In this document: positions 17,642 through 28,461 of the stretch, one piece after another
Layout: each line of letters opens with the position of its first letter
Position numbering within the stretch: the first letter of the stretch is position 1
Assembly (NCBI GenBank): GCA_009702455.1
Contig: WLIA01000008.1
Location: 1 to 44,639, forward strand
DNA: 44,639 nt
Direction of reading: 5' to 3'
Origin: Actinomycetota bacterium
Lineage (GTDB): Bacteria > Actinomycetota > Actinomycetes > Actinomycetales > Microbacteriaceae
The notes under the pieces: model-generated
What the model saw: the letters and a program-made list of their open reading frames with translations, nothing else
Told to the model about the DNA's origin: nothing
Database searches by the model: none
Translations under genes and position numbers: made by a program

Positions 17642-19687
17642 CTAGAGAAGGCCGCGACGCTTGAGCAGTGGCTCAATCGATGCGTCTTTGCCTCTGAAGT
17701 TTCTGAACAGTTGCAATGCGTCTTGGGTTCCGCCGCGTGACAACAATTCGTTTCTAAAGTGGTCACCGTTTTCGCGAGTCAGACCGCCGTTGTTCTTGAA
17801 CCAGTCGACGGTGTCGGCGTCGAGAACCTCAGACCAGATGTAGCCGTAGTAACCCGCCGAGTAGCCGCCCGCAAAGATGTGCGAGAAGTATGTGCTGCGA
17901 TAGCGGGTAGGCACGAGGTCGAAATCGAGTCCGTAGTTCGCAAGTGCCTTGGCTTCGAAGGCCTCGACGTCGGTTGGAATCTCGTCTGGTCCAAGTTCGT
18001 GCCAGGCGAGGTCGATAACAGAAGCTGCCAAGTAGGCAACGGTTGCGTGACCCTGGTTGAAGGTCTCTGCGCGCTTTAGGTTGTCGATCCACTCTTGCGG
18101 AAGCGGCTCGCCTGTCTCGTAATGCTTGGCAAAGTTCTCGACCACTTCTGGCCAGAGCATCCACATCTCGTTTACCTGTGACGGAAACTCGACGAAGTCA
18201 CGAGGGGTGCTTGTGCCCGAGAATCTCGGGTACTTCACGTTCGACAGCATGCCGTGCAGCGCGTGCCCGAACTCGTGGAACAGTGTGGTGGTGAAGTCAA
18301 AGCTCAGCAGCGCTGGCTGACCGGCCGGTGGCTTGACCACGTTTGAGTTGTTGAGCACGACCGGTAGTTGACCGAGCAGGTGACTCTGGTCAACGAAGCT
18401 GTTCATCCATGCGCCACCGCGCTTCGATGGGCGGGTGAAGAAGTCAGCAATAAACAGCGCCATCTTGCTGCCGTCGGCATCGAAAACTTCGAAAGCGCGG
18501 GCTTCAGGGTGATAGGTGACGAGGTCTTTGCGTTCTTTAAATGTGATTCCAAAGAGCTTGGTTGCGGCGAAGAAAATGCCGTCAAACAACACGCGCTCGA
18601 GCTCGAAGTAAGGCTTGAACAACTCGGTGTCGATGTTGTATTTCTCGGCGCGAACCTGCTCGGTGTAGAGATCCCAGTCCCACGACTGCATGTCAAAGTC
18701 GGCACCAGACGCCTTTATCGCGGCTTGGATGTCTTTGGCTTCGAGTTCGGCATTGCGTCTCGCAGCCGGGGCAATCTTGCGAAGCATTTCGTGCACATTT
18801 GCCGGGTTCTTGGCGGTGCGGTCGGTTAGCACGTAGTGCGCGTGTGAATCAAAGCCGAATAGCTTTGCCTTCTCTGCGCGAAGTTTCGCCATCTCGAGCA
18901 ATATCGGTCGGTTGTCGTTGGCTCCGTTGCGGCCACCCTTGACCATCGAGTTCTTCATGATCTTCTCGCGAAGTGTGCGGTTGGTTAGCGAAGCGAGCAT
19001 CGGGTTTCCGGTGAAGTTCACCATCGCCAAGAAATACTTGCCCTCTTGACCCTTGTCTTTTGCAAGGGCTGCAGCGGCTGCGATTTCGTTCTCGCTAAGG
19101 CCATCGAGTTCTGCGGCTGTGTCAACGAAGACACCGAGATCGTTGGTGTCGGCAAGAAGCTGCTGGCTGAACTTGGTGTCGAGTTCGGCGAGGCGCTGAT
19201 TGATTTGCATCGCCTTGCTTCGCTCGGCTTCGCTTAGGTGCGCGCCGGCTTTTCTGAAGTCATCGTAGTAGCGAACCAACAGCCAATCACTCTCGGCATC
19301 GAGGCCGAGTGATTCGCGCTTGTTGTAGAGTTTTTCGACTCTCGCGTATAGAACTGGGTTTAACTGAATCGCGTCTTGATGCGCGGCTAGCTTTGGCGCG
19401 ATCTCTTCTTCGATCTTGTCGATTTCGTCATCGGTGTCGCTCGAAGACTTGGTGTAGAAAACCACAAGCACGCGCTCGAGCAGTTTTCCGGCGCGCTCAA
19501 GCGCAACGAGGGTGTTCTCGAAAGTCGGTTCACCCGATTCAAGAATTGCGTCTACCTCGGCGAGGTGCTGCTCGCAGCCGGCATAGAACGCAGGCAGGTA
19601 ATGCTCGGTGCGAATCCTCGTGAAATCAGGAAGTTCGTATTCGAGAGTCGAACGGTTGGCAAATGGGTTCTCAGAGGTAAAAGTCAT
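17642..19687 (-). CDS. dcp: M3 family oligopeptidase / peptidyl-dipeptidase Dcp
   Basis: LFHEFGHALHGMLSNVKYPRFSGTSTPRDFVEFPSQ zinc site; start taken as MTFTSENPF. Confidence 0.9.
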   Translation of the reverse strand: MTFTSENPFANRSTLEYELPDFTRIRTEHYLPAFYAGCEQHLAEVDAILESGEPTFENTLVALERAGKLLERVLVVFYTKSSSDTDDEIDKIEEEIAPKLAAHQDAIQLNPVLYARVEKLYNKRESLGLDAESDWLLVRYYDDFRKAGAHLSEAERSKAMQINQRLAELDTKFSQQLLADTNDLGVFVDTAAELDGLSENEIAAAAALAKDKGQEGKYFLAMVNFTGNPMLASLTNRTLREKIMKNSMVKGGRNGANDNRPILLEMAKLRAEKAKLFGFDSHAHYVLTDRTAKNPANVHEMLRKIAPAARRNAELEAKDIQAAIKASGADFDMQSWDWDLYTEQVRAEKYNIDTELFKPYFELERVLFDGIFFAATKLFGITFKERKDLVTYHPEARAFEVFDADGSKMALFIADFFTRPSKRGGAWMNSFVDQSHLLGQLPVVLNNSNVVKPPAGQPALLSFDFTTTLFHEFGHALHGMLSNVKYPRFSGTSTPRDFVEFPSQVNEMWMLWPEVVENFAKHYETGEPLPQEWIDNLKRAETFNQGHATVAYLAASVIDLAWHELGPDEIPTDVEAFEAKALANYGLDFDLVPTRYRSTYFSHIFAGGYSAGYYGYIWSEVLDADTVDWFKNNGGLTRENGDHFRNELLSRGGTQDALQLFRNFRGKDASIEPLLKRRGLL

Positions 19688-19708
19688 AGGCAATAGCCTA
19701 CGACTGAC

Positions 19709-22339
19709 TTACGCCTCTTCGACCGGCTTCAGAACGACGTCGACGACCGCAACGTCTTCGGCCTCGGCGTAGGCGAGATCTTCGATGCGCCCAACACCCT
19801 TGAGGTCTCTTTCGAAGACACGGATGCTGGTTAGCACTGCCGCCGGAGCTTGCATGGTTGCCGAGAGCACCTCGGCCTTCATCGATGCCTTGGCGTCTGA
19901 CTTGGCCTTGCGAATGCCAACCAGGGCGGTCGAGGCAAGCTCGAGTAGCCCGTGGTTGCTGGCATCGAGGCCAACGGTTAGTTCTTCTACGGTCGGCCAG
20001 GTTGAGCGGTGAATCGAGCCAGCTTCGGTCTGCCACCAGCCCCAAACCTCTTCGGTTGCGAAAGGCAAGAACGGTGCGAACAGGCGCAACATCGTGTGTA
20101 GCGCTTGGCGAAGTGCGATGGCCGCAGAGGCCTGAGCAGCCGGGGTTGCTTCGGCCTGGCCGTAGGCGCGCTCTTTGACCAGTTCGAGGTAATCGTCGGT
20201 GAAGTTCCAGAAGAACTTCTCGGTTAGTTCGAGCGACTTGGTGTGGTCGTAGTTTTCGAATGCGCGGGTTGCCTCGCGAACCACGTCGGCGAGCGAAAGC
20301 AGCATGGCCTGATCGATTGCTTCGGTAACTTCGGTGTGACCTGAAGGAACCTCAAAAGAGAGGGCAAACTTGGCGGCGTTCAACAGTTTGATTGCAAGTC
20401 TGCGACCGATCTTCATCTGTCCGGTGTCGAAAGCCGCGTCGGTTCCGAGTCGAGCAGAAGCCGCCCAGTAGCGAACCGCGTCGCTGCCGTGTTCTTCGAG
20501 CATGTCGCTCGGTGTAACCACGTTGCCCTTTGACTTCGACATCTTCTTGCGATCCGGGTCGAGAATCCAGCCTGAGATCGCCGCGTTGCTCCATGGCAAC
20601 TTGCCGTGCTCTTGTTCGCTGCGCAAGACGCTAGAAAACAGCCAGGTGCGAATGATGTCTTGTCCCTGCGGGCGAAGGTCGTAAGGGAATACCTTGGCAA
20701 AAAGTTCAGGGTCGGCAATCCAGCCGCCGGCTAGTTGTGGCGTGAGCGACGATGTCGCCCAGGTATCCATGATGTCTAATTCGCCAACGAAACCGTTCGG
20801 CTGGTTGCGCTGCGACTCGGTGTAACCGGCAGGCACATCGCTCGAAGGGTCAACAGGCAAGATCGAGTGGTCAGGAACCAGCGGTGAATCGAAAAGCGTT
20901 TCACCGTTTGCATCGATTGCATACCAAACCGGAATCGGCACACCGAAGAAACGTTGACGCGATATCAGCCAGTCGCCGGTTAGGCCGTTGACCCAGTTCT
21001 CGTAGCGAACGCGCATGAAGTCGGGGTGAAAGTTGAGCTCTTTGCCGAGAGCAATCAAACGTTCGCGCAGGTCGGCATCGCGGCCACCGTTGCGCACATA
21101 CCACTGGCGGGTCGACACGATCTCGAGCGGCTTATCGCCCTTCTCGAAGAACTTCACCGGGTGAGTTATCGGCTTCGGCTCGCCAACCATGTCGCCAGAT
21201 TCCTGCAGTAGCTCAACGATTCGCTGCTTTGCCGAGAACACGGTCTTGCCGGCAAGTTCGGCATAGACCTCTTGGCCGCGAGCGCCTGTGATTGCCTCGG
21301 GTGCTTCTGCAAGGATGCGCCCATCCCAGCCAATGATTGCGCGGTTTGGCAGGTCGAGCTCGCGCCACCAGATCACGTCGGTGACGTCACCGAATGTGCA
21401 AATCATGGCGATGCCAGAACCCTTGTCGATCTGAGCCAGGCGGTGCGCGACAACCGGAACCTCGACACCGAACAGCGGGGTCTTCACGGTTTTACCGAAC
21501 AGATGCTTGTAGCGGTCGTCATCTGGGTGCGCAACCAGCGCAACACAAGCGGGCAACATCTCGGGGCGGGTGGTTTCGACGAAAAGCTTTCCGCCATCCC
21601 AGAGTGAAGCATCAACGTCGAAGCCGACGCGGTGATAAGCGCCAGGCTGGTCGCGATCTTCGAGTTCGGCCTGAGCCACAGCCGTTCTAAAGGTGATGTC
21701 CCAGAGGGTAGGTGCCATCGACTGGTATGCCTCGCCGCGGGCAAGGTTGTTCAAGAACGCCTTTTGCGAAACGGCCTGAGCAGAAGGTGCGATGGTCTGG
21801 TAGGTCTGCTTCCAGTCGACAGAGAGCCCGAGTTGACGCCAGAGCGCTTCGAAAACCTTCTCGTCTTCAACTGTCAACTTCTCGCAGAGCTCAATAAAGT
21901 TGCGTCGCGAAATAGCAATCTGGTCGGCAGCCTTGCTGCTCTTGTTGTCGCCACCCTCGAACGGAGGAGTGAAGCCGGCAACGTATGGCAGGTTGGGGTC
22001 GCAACGAACCCCGTAGTAGTTCTGAACGCGACGCTCGGTCGGCAGCCCGTTGTCATCCCAGCCCATCGGGTAGTAAACCTCGAAACCGCTCATGCGCTTG
22101 AAGCGGGCAACCACGTCGGTGTGGGTGTAACTAAAGACGTGACCTACGTGCAGTGAGCCAGAAGCTGTCGGCGGCGGGGTGTCAATTGAGTAAACCTGGC
22201 TGCGGTCGACATCGCGGCGAAAGCGGTAAACGCCGTCGTTCTCCCAGACAAGACCCCACTTCTGCTCGAGCCCTTCGACTCCCACCTTCTCGGGGGTAGT
22301 GGCAGCGGCTAGCAGATCGGTCTTGGCAGGCAGGTTCAC
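19709..22339 (-). CDS. valS: valine--tRNA ligase
   Basis: TASGSLHVGH (HIGH), KKMSKSKGN (KMSKS); GTG start with GGAG upstream. Confidence 0.95.
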   Translation of the reverse strand: MNLPAKTDLLAAATTPEKVGVEGLEQKWGLVWENDGVYRFRRDVDRSQVYSIDTPPPTASGSLHVGHVFSYTHTDVVARFKRMSGFEVYYPMGWDDNGLPTERRVQNYYGVRCDPNLPYVAGFTPPFEGGDNKSSKAADQIAISRRNFIELCEKLTVEDEKVFEALWRQLGLSVDWKQTYQTIAPSAQAVSQKAFLNNLARGEAYQSMAPTLWDITFRTAVAQAELEDRDQPGAYHRVGFDVDASLWDGGKLFVETTRPEMLPACVALVAHPDDDRYKHLFGKTVKTPLFGVEVPVVAHRLAQIDKGSGIAMICTFGDVTDVIWWRELDLPNRAIIGWDGRILAEAPEAITGARGQEVYAELAGKTVFSAKQRIVELLQESGDMVGEPKPITHPVKFFEKGDKPLEIVSTRQWYVRNGGRDADLRERLIALGKELNFHPDFMRVRYENWVNGLTGDWLISRQRFFGVPIPVWYAIDANGETLFDSPLVPDHSILPVDPSSDVPAGYTESQRNQPNGFVGELDIMDTWATSSLTPQLAGGWIADPELFAKVFPYDLRPQGQDIIRTWLFSSVLRSEQEHGKLPWSNAAISGWILDPDRKKMSKSKGNVVTPSDMLEEHGSDAVRYWAASARLGTDAAFDTGQMKIGRRLAIKLLNAAKFALSFEVPSGHTEVTEAIDQAMLLSLADVVREATRAFENYDHTKSLELTEKFFWNFTDDYLELVKERAYGQAEATPAAQASAAIALRQALHTMLRLFAPFLPFATEEVWGWWQTEAGSIHRSTWPTVEELTVGLDASNHGLLELASTALVGIRKAKSDAKASMKAEVLSATMQAPAAVLTSIRVFERDLKGVGRIEDLAYAEAEDVAVVDVVLKPVEEA

Positions 22340-22416
22340 TCGAAAGTCTCCATAAAACGGGTTTGTAACAGGTTAACATTGATGCAGACTTCCCGTGCTG
22401 AGCCAGAAAGCCATTC

Positions 22417-25400
22417 ATGTATCCAAAGGTGAACGCCGATTTGACCCGTGAGGGCGTAAACCCGAGCCCGAGCTTTCCGAAGCTCGAAGAGCAGGTGCTT
22501 GCCTATTGGCAGGAAGATGGCACATTTCAGGCCAGCATTGACCAGCGCAAGGCCGAAAACGCCGAAGAATTCGTCTTTTACGACGGCCCGCCCTTCGCTA
22601 ACGGTCTTCCGCACTACGGACACCTTCTTACCGGGTACACCAAAGACATGGTTCCCCGCTTCAAGACAATGCAGGGATACCGCGTCGAACGCCGTTTCGG
22701 CTGGGACACCCACGGCCTACCCGCCGAGGTAGAGGCAGAGCGTCAGCTCAAGATCTCGGGTCGCCCCGAAATCGAGAAGTTTGGCATCGACAAGTTCAAC
22801 GAGTACTGCCGCACATCGGTGCTCAAGTACACAGAAGACTGGCGCACCTATGTAACCCGCCAGGCACGCTGGGTTGACTTCGACAACGACTACAAGACTC
22901 TCGACAAGACCTATACCGAGAGCGTGCTCTGGGCCTTCAAGCAGCTGCACAACAAGGGCCTTATCTACGAAGGCTTCAAGGTGCTCGCGTACTGCTGGCG
23001 CTGCGAGACCCCGCTGTCAAACCACGAACTGCGCATGGACGACGAGGTCTACAAGACTCGCCAAGACCAAACCGTAACCGTAACTTTCAAAATCACCAAT
23101 GGCGCGCTCGCGGGAGTCAAGCTGCTCGCCTGGACAACCACCCCGTGGACCCTGCCGACGAACTTCGCGCTCGCGGTTGGCCCAGAGATTGAATACGCGG
23201 TAGTTGTCGCCGGGCCAAACGGCGCTGGCGATGGTTCGCCTGCCGGTTCGAAGTTCATGCTGGCAAAGTCGCAGGTTAGCGCCTATGCAAAAGACCTCGG
23301 CTACGAAAACGCAGAAGACGTTGTGCTTGAGAGCACTCAACTCGGCAAGACGCTTGCCGGAATTCGCTACGAGCGACTATTCGATTACTACGCCGATTCC
23401 GAGAAATTCGAAATCGCAAACGCCTGGCAGGTTTTGGTTGGCGACTACGTTGCCGACAACGAAGGCACCGGCATCGTGCACCAGGCGCCGGCCTACGGTG
23501 AAGACGACCAGAATCTTTGCAACGCCGCAGACATTCCGACCTACGTTTCGATTAACGAGCGCGGTCAGTTCAATTCGCTGATCACCGACTTCGAGGGTCA
23601 GCACGTTTTCGACGCCAACAAGCCGATCACCCAGCGACTAAAGGCCGACGGGCGCTTGCTGCGTCAGGCTTCTTATGACCACCCATACCCGCACTGCTAC
23701 CGCTGCAAGAACCCCCTTATCTACAAGGCTGTGTCTTCGTGGTTCGTTGAAACCACAAAGTTGCGCGACCGCATGCTCGAGCTAAACCAGCAGATCGACT
23801 GGACTCCCGAACACACCAAGGATGGCTCTTTCGGCAAGTGGCTCGAGAACGTGCGCGACTGGGCGATTTCGCGCAACCGTTTCTGGGGCGCACCGATTCC
23901 GGTGTGGAAGTCTGACGACCCGAACTATCCGCGCATTGATGTTTACGGCTCGCTCGAAGAACTCGAGCGCGACTTCGGCGTTCAGCCGAGTGACTTTCAC
24001 CGACCGGTAATCGACGAACTAACTCGACCAAACCCAGACGACCCAACTGGCAAGTCAACAATGCGTCGCGTGCCAGAGGTGCTCGACTGCTGGTTCGAAT
24101 CTGGTTCGATGCCGTTCGCGCAAGCGCACTATCCGTTTGAGAACCAAGAGTGGTTCGACAGCCACAGCCCAGGTGACTTCATCGTTGAATACATCGGTCA
24201 AACTCGCGGTTGGTTCTACACCCTGCACGTTCTTTCAACCGCGCTGTTCGATCGACCAGCATTCAAGTCGGTTGTTTCGCACGGAATCATTCTTGGTGAC
24301 GACGGTCAGAAGATGTCGAAGTCGCTGCGCAACTATCCAGACGTCAACGAAGTTTTCAACCGCGACGGCGCAGATGCAATGCGCTGGTTCTTGCTCTCGT
24401 CGCCGATTCTTCGCGGCGGCAACCTGAGCGTTACCGAGCAGGGCATCCGTGAGGGAATGCGTCAGTTTGTTCTGCCGCTTTGGAACACCTATTACTTCTT
24501 CAGTCTCTACGCGAATGCCAGCGACTACGAAGCAAAGACCTCTTTCGGCAGCACCGACGTTCTCGATCGCTACCTGCTCGCCAAGACTCGCGTGTTGATC
24601 GAAGAGGTAGAAGCCGACTTCAACCGCTACGACTCCTATGCCGCGGCTGGGCGACTTCGCGACTTCGCCGATGCTCTAACCAACTGGTATGTGCGCCGCT
24701 CGCGCGACCGTTTCTGGAACGGCGACAGCCAGGCCTTCGACACTCTCTATACGGTGCTCGAGATTCTCTGCCGCCTAGCGGCCCCGCTTGCCCCAATGGT
24801 TACCGAGCAAATCTGGCGCGGCCTAACCGGCGGTCGCAGCGTGCACCTGCAGTCTTGGCCAGATGCCGGCCAGGTGCCTGCAGACCGCAAGCTGGTCGAG
24901 GCTATGGACGAAGTTCGATCAATCAGCTCGGTTGCTCAGAGCCTTCGCAAACTAAACGGCTTGCGCGTGCGCTTGCCACTGGCAACCTTGAACGTCGTCA
25001 CCAAGAACGTCTCGGCCCTAGAAGACTTTGCAGATCTGATTGCCGACGAGCTAAACGTGAAGCAGGTTCGACTCGTCGAACTGTCACTCGAATCAACCTC
25101 GGAGTTCGGTGTCGTCAAACGGCTAACCGTTAACTCACGCGCCGCCGGCCCACGCATCGGCAAGAGCGTGCAAGCAGTTATTCAGGCGGCAAAGTCTGGC
25201 GACTGGAGCGAGAAAGACGGCACCGTTGTTGCCGGCGGTGTAGCGCTCGAAGTCGGCGAATATGAAATCGATCTAGTTGCCGACATGACAGACGCGCTCG
25301 ATGGTGTTGAAAAAACCGAGTTCATCGGAATTCTTTCGAGCGGTGGTTTCGTAATTCTCGACGGCAAGGTAACTCCGGCACTCGCCGCAGAAGGTTTGGC

Positions 25401-25638
25401 GCGAGATGTCATCCGTGCGGTTCAGCAGGCGAGAAAAGATGCCGACTTCGATGTCAGCGATCGCATCAAGCTCAGTGTTGTTGCTGACGCAGAAGTTATT
25501 GCCGCCGTGCAAAATCACGTTGAACTCATCAAAGGTGAAACCCTCGCGCTCGAATTCGAAACCGTCGTTGGCGATGCGCAGAACGCAGTCGAGGTAGGCG
25601 AGGGGCAGCAAATTCAAATCTCGGTGTCGAAGGTTTAG
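22417..25638 (+). CDS. ileS: isoleucine--tRNA ligase (long form, 1073 aa)
   Basis: [13 protein letters not shown] (HIGH), [14 protein letters not shown] (KMSKS), IleRS features. Confidence 0.96.
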   Translation: MYPKVNADLTREGVNPSPSFPKLEEQVLAYWQEDGTFQASIDQRKAENAEEFVFYDGPPFANGLPHYGHLLTGYTKDMVPRFKTMQGYRVERRFGWDTHGLPAEVEAERQLKISGRPEIEKFGIDKFNEYCRTSVLKYTEDWRTYVTRQARWVDFDNDYKTLDKTYTESVLWAFKQLHNKGLIYEGFKVLAYCWRCETPLSNHELRMDDEVYKTRQDQTVTVTFKITNGALAGVKLLAWTTTPWTLPTNFALAVGPEIEYAVVVAGPNGAGDGSPAGSKFMLAKSQVSAYAKDLGYENAEDVVLESTQLGKTLAGIRYERLFDYYADSEKFEIANAWQVLVGDYVADNEGTGIVHQAPAYGEDDQNLCNAADIPTYVSINERGQFNSLITDFEGQHVFDANKPITQRLKADGRLLRQASYDHPYPHCYRCKNPLIYKAVSSWFVETTKLRDRMLELNQQIDWTPEHTKDGSFGKWLENVRDWAISRNRFWGAPIPVWKSDDPNYPRIDVYGSLEELERDFGVQPSDFHRPVIDELTRPNPDDPTGKSTMRRVPEVLDCWFESGSMPFAQAHYPFENQEWFDSHSPGDFIVEYIGQTRGWFYTLHVLSTALFDRPAFKSVVSHGIILGDDGQKMSKSLRNYPDVNEVFNRDGADAMRWFLLSSPILRGGNLSVTEQGIREGMRQFVLPLWNTYYFFSLYANASDYEAKTSFGSTDVLDRYLLAKTRVLIEEVEADFNRYDSYAAAGRLRDFADALTNWYVRRSRDRFWNGDSQAFDTLYTVLEILCRLAAPLAPMVTEQIWRGLTGGRSVHLQSWPDAGQVPADRKLVEAMDEVRSISSVAQSLRKLNGLRVRLPLATLNVVTKNVSALEDFADLIADELNVKQVRLVELSLESTSEFGVVKRLTVNSRAAGPRIGKSVQAVIQAAKSGDWSEKDGTVVAGGVALEVGEYEIDLVADMTDALDGVEKTEFIGILSSGGFVILDGKVTPALAAEGLARDVIRAVQQARKDADFDVSDRIKLSVVADAEVIAAVQNHVELIKGETLALEFETVVGDAQNAVEVGEGQQIQISVSKV

Positions 25639-25647
25639 CGAGCACGA

Positions 25648-27012
25648 TTGTCTACCGAGAGCTACTGGGCAACTAAAGCTGATGAAGTCATGGATGCGCT
25701 GCTCACGCGTATTCCCGAGAACAAGCTGCGCCCACGGCTAGAACCAACCCGTCGCGCCGTCGAGTTGCTCGGTGACCCGCAGAAGTCTTATCGTGTGATT
25801 CACATCACCGGAACCAATGGCAAGACAACAACGACGAGAATCATCGAGCGCATTTTGCGCGAACTTGGGCTTCGCACCGGGCGCTTCACCAGCCCGCACC
25901 TGGTTCGGCTAAATGAGCGCATGGCTGTCGACGGAGAGCCGGTCGGCGACCAGCAAATGGCTGAGGTCTGGGCCGACATCGAGCCAATCTTGGCTATGGT
26001 CGATGCCGAACTAGAGGCCGCCGGCGACACCAAGCTCACCTTCTTTGAGGCCCTGGCCGTGCTGGGTTTTGCCGTTTTTGCCGACGCCCCGGTTGACGTT
26101 CTGGTGCTCGAAGTAGGCATGGGCGGCGAATGGGATAGCACCAATGTGGCCGATGGCGATGTTGCTGTCTTTACACCGATTTCTATCGATCACGCTGAGC
26201 GTCTTGGCAACACCGTGGCCGAGATCGCGCACACCAAATCGGGAATCATCAAGCCCGGCGCAATAGTTGTTTCGAGCGCTCAACCTGCCGAAGCGCTCAC
26301 GGTTATCGAAGCCAAGTCGAGCGCTATCGCAGAGCGCATCGCAGTTTACGGTCTCGACTTTGAAGTGCTCGATGTGGTTGCCGAAATGACCGGGCAGCGT
26401 TTTTCGGTGAAGACCTTGACCAGCGAATACAACGACCTTTTCTTGCCACTGCATGGCGAGTATCAGGCCGAGAACGCCGCCTTGGCGATCAGCGCGGTTG
26501 AAGCTTTCTTCGGCGCGAGCAATCGTTTGTTCGACGACGTTCTTCGCGTTGCCCTAGCAGATTCAACGTCACCCGGTCGTTTGCAGGTTGTCTCTCGCAA
26601 ACCGCTAACCATTCTTGACGCAGCGCACAATCCGGGTGGGGCAGAGGTTCTCGCGCGTGCCATGCAAAAATCTTTCGGCTCACCCGAAACCGTTGCGATC
26701 ATTTCGATTCTCGCCGACAAAGATGCAAGCGCACTGCTGTCAGCACTAGCCGGCACCGCAAAGACCTTCATCATCACCCAGTCGTCTTCACCGAGAGCGA
26801 TTGCGGTCGATGAGTTGGCGACTCTGGCAAAGACTGTTTTTGGCGAGGCGCGAGTTAAGACCGCAAGCAACGCGCTAACCGCGATGACCCTAGCTCGTCA
26901 GCTCGTTGCAGACGACGGTGCAATTTTGGTCACCGGTTCGATCACACTCGTCGGTGACGTTTTGAAGAACATTCAACTCAATGAAACAGATAGCGAAGGC
27001 AATGAAGAGTAA
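25648..27012 (+). CDS. folC: bifunctional folylpolyglutamate synthase/dihydrofolate synthase
   Basis: ITGTNGKTTTTRIIERIL, LDAAHNPGGAEVLA; TTG start. Confidence 0.93.
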   Translation: MSTESYWATKADEVMDALLTRIPENKLRPRLEPTRRAVELLGDPQKSYRVIHITGTNGKTTTTRIIERILRELGLRTGRFTSPHLVRLNERMAVDGEPVGDQQMAEVWADIEPILAMVDAELEAAGDTKLTFFEALAVLGFAVFADAPVDVLVLEVGMGGEWDSTNVADGDVAVFTPISIDHAERLGNTVAEIAHTKSGIIKPGAIVVSSAQPAEALTVIEAKSSAIAERIAVYGLDFEVLDVVAEMTGQRFSVKTLTSEYNDLFLPLHGEYQAENAALAISAVEAFFGASNRLFDDVLRVALADSTSPGRLQVVSRKPLTILDAAHNPGGAEVLARAMQKSFGSPETVAIISILADKDASALLSALAGTAKTFIITQSSSPRAIAVDELATLAKTVFGEARVKTASNALTAMTLARQLVADDGAILVTGSITLVGDVLKNIQLNETDSEGNEE

Positions 27013-27409
27013 ATCAATCAAGAGGCTGTTGGCGTCGATCCTGTTGGCGTTCGAGTCGTTCATAGTTTTCTTTGCGACTCTTGCCGGTTTTGGCCTCAAG
27101 GTGGCAGACGGGCCAGTGGTCTGGGCCGTTGGGCTCAGCCTCTCGTTCTTGCTCATCGCCACCCCCGCCGTTCTTGGGCGCAAGGGCAGCTATGCATTCG
27201 GTTGGATCTTGCAGGCCCTCATTATTTCGATTGGCTTCTGGCTGACCCCGATGTTCTACATTGGCGGAATATTTGCATGCATGTGGGCCTGGGCCATGAT
27301 TGCCGGTTCGACAATTGACAAAGCCAAAAGTGCCTACGAGCGCGAGAAGGCTTCGTTCGGGCAGACTGGGAACATCGAAGTTTTTGAAATCGAAATCGAC
27401 AAGAAGTAG
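27002..27409 (+). CDS. DUF4233 family membrane protein
   Basis: KSIKRLLASILLAFESFIVFFATLAGFGL; the conserved folC-DUF4233-ndk order. Start may be 26981 or 27002. Confidence 0.85.
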   Translation: MKSKSIKRLLASILLAFESFIVFFATLAGFGLKVADGPVVWAVGLSLSFLLIATPAVLGRKGSYAFGWILQALIISIGFWLTPMFYIGGIFACMWAWAMIAGSTIDKAKSAYEREKASFGQTGNIEVFEIEIDKK

Positions 27410-27418
27410 GAGCTCAGA

Positions 27419-27829
27419 ATGACTCAGCAGACATTGGTGCTAATCAAGCCAGACGGCGTTAGACGCAACCTGATTGGTGAGATCATCGGCCGAATCGAAG
27501 CCAAGGGCTACATCGTTGTCGCAATGAAGAAGTTCACACCTACTCGCGAGCTGCTTGCCGAGCACTACGCCGAGCACGAGGGCAAAGCTTTCTACGAGCC
27601 GCTAGTTGAGTTCATGATGAGCGGCGATGTCGTTGCGCTCTGCGTCGAGGGCAACCGCGTTATCGAGGGTTTCCGCGCGCTTGCCGGCGCAACCGATCCA
27701 ACAGTTGCCGCGCCTGGCACCATCCGTGGAGATTTGGGTCGCGATTGGGCAACCAAAGTTCAGCAGAACCTCGTGCACGGTTCAGATTCTGAAGAGTCTG
27801 CTTCACGCGAAATTGCGCTCTGGTTCTAG
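27419..27829 (+). CDS. ndk: nucleoside-diphosphate kinase
   Basis: [25 protein letters not shown]...[18 protein letters not shown]. Confidence 0.97.
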   Translation: MTQQTLVLIKPDGVRRNLIGEIIGRIEAKGYIVVAMKKFTPTRELLAEHYAEHEGKAFYEPLVEFMMSGDVVALCVEGNRVIEGFRALAGATDPTVAAPGTIRGDLGRDWATKVQQNLVHGSDSEESASREIALWF

Positions 27830-27831
27830 AC

Positions 27832-28461
27832 CTAAATCAGGTTGAAGAAAGCCAACCAGAGGTTCCAGAATTCGATCGCAATAATCGTTGCGAGAACCAG
27901 CGCAAACACTAGCGAAACCAGCCAGGCCCAATCGTAGGCCTTAAAGAAGAAGTTAATCGATTTCGCTGGCACCGGCAGATAGCCTTCGCGTGCACCGTGA
28001 GTTAGCAATTGCCAAAACAGCGGGATGACCGCCGCCCACGCAACCATGCAGTAGGGGCAAAGTGATCCGATTTCGAAAACCGCGGCATTGAACAACCAGA
28101 GCACAAACACCAACGCGAGTGCGTGGCCAACAAAGAACAGCTGCCAGAACCAGTTGGCGAACCTAGCGCCTGCCAAGATCGCAAAGCCAACAACAATCGG
28201 AGCCATAAACGTGGCGATTCCGATCAGCGGGTTTGGAAAGCCGAATAGTGCGGCTTGCTCGCTTAGCATCACAGACTTGCAAGAGATAAAGGTGGCTACG
28301 TCGCACGACAACTTCTCGTCTGGGCTCGAGGCAACCCGAAAGCGGTCGAGCGTGAGCAGAAATGAGGCCAACCAGCCCATCATGCCTGCCGCAATTAGCA
28401 GCAGGGCAAAACCCCTAGACGCCTCTGTTGTTGGCATTTTTGCTGCTTTTTCGCTGGTCAT
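27832..28461 (-). CDS. vitamin K epoxide reductase (VKOR) family protein
   Basis: CDVATFISCKSVMLSEQAALFGFPNPLIG and CPYC motif; start at MTSEKAAK with TAGACT-N7-ATG upstream. Confidence 0.88.
   Translation of the reverse strand: MTSEKAAKMPTTEASRGFALLLIAAGMMGWLASFLLTLDRFRVASSPDEKLSCDVATFISCKSVMLSEQAALFGFPNPLIGIATFMAPIVVGFAILAGARFANWFWQLFFVGHALALVFVLWLFNAAVFEIGSLCPYCMVAWAAVIPLFWQLLTHGAREGYLPVPAKSINFFFKAYDWAWLVSLVFALVLATIIAIEFWNLWLAFFNLI

Noticed and set aside
21632-22156. 174-aa plus ORF antisense to valS
   Set aside because: Shadow of valS on the opposite strand; no independent support.
24480-25133. 217-aa plus-strand ORF inside ileS
   Set aside because: Alternate frame of a clearly real ileS; Arg-rich composition typical of a shadow frame.
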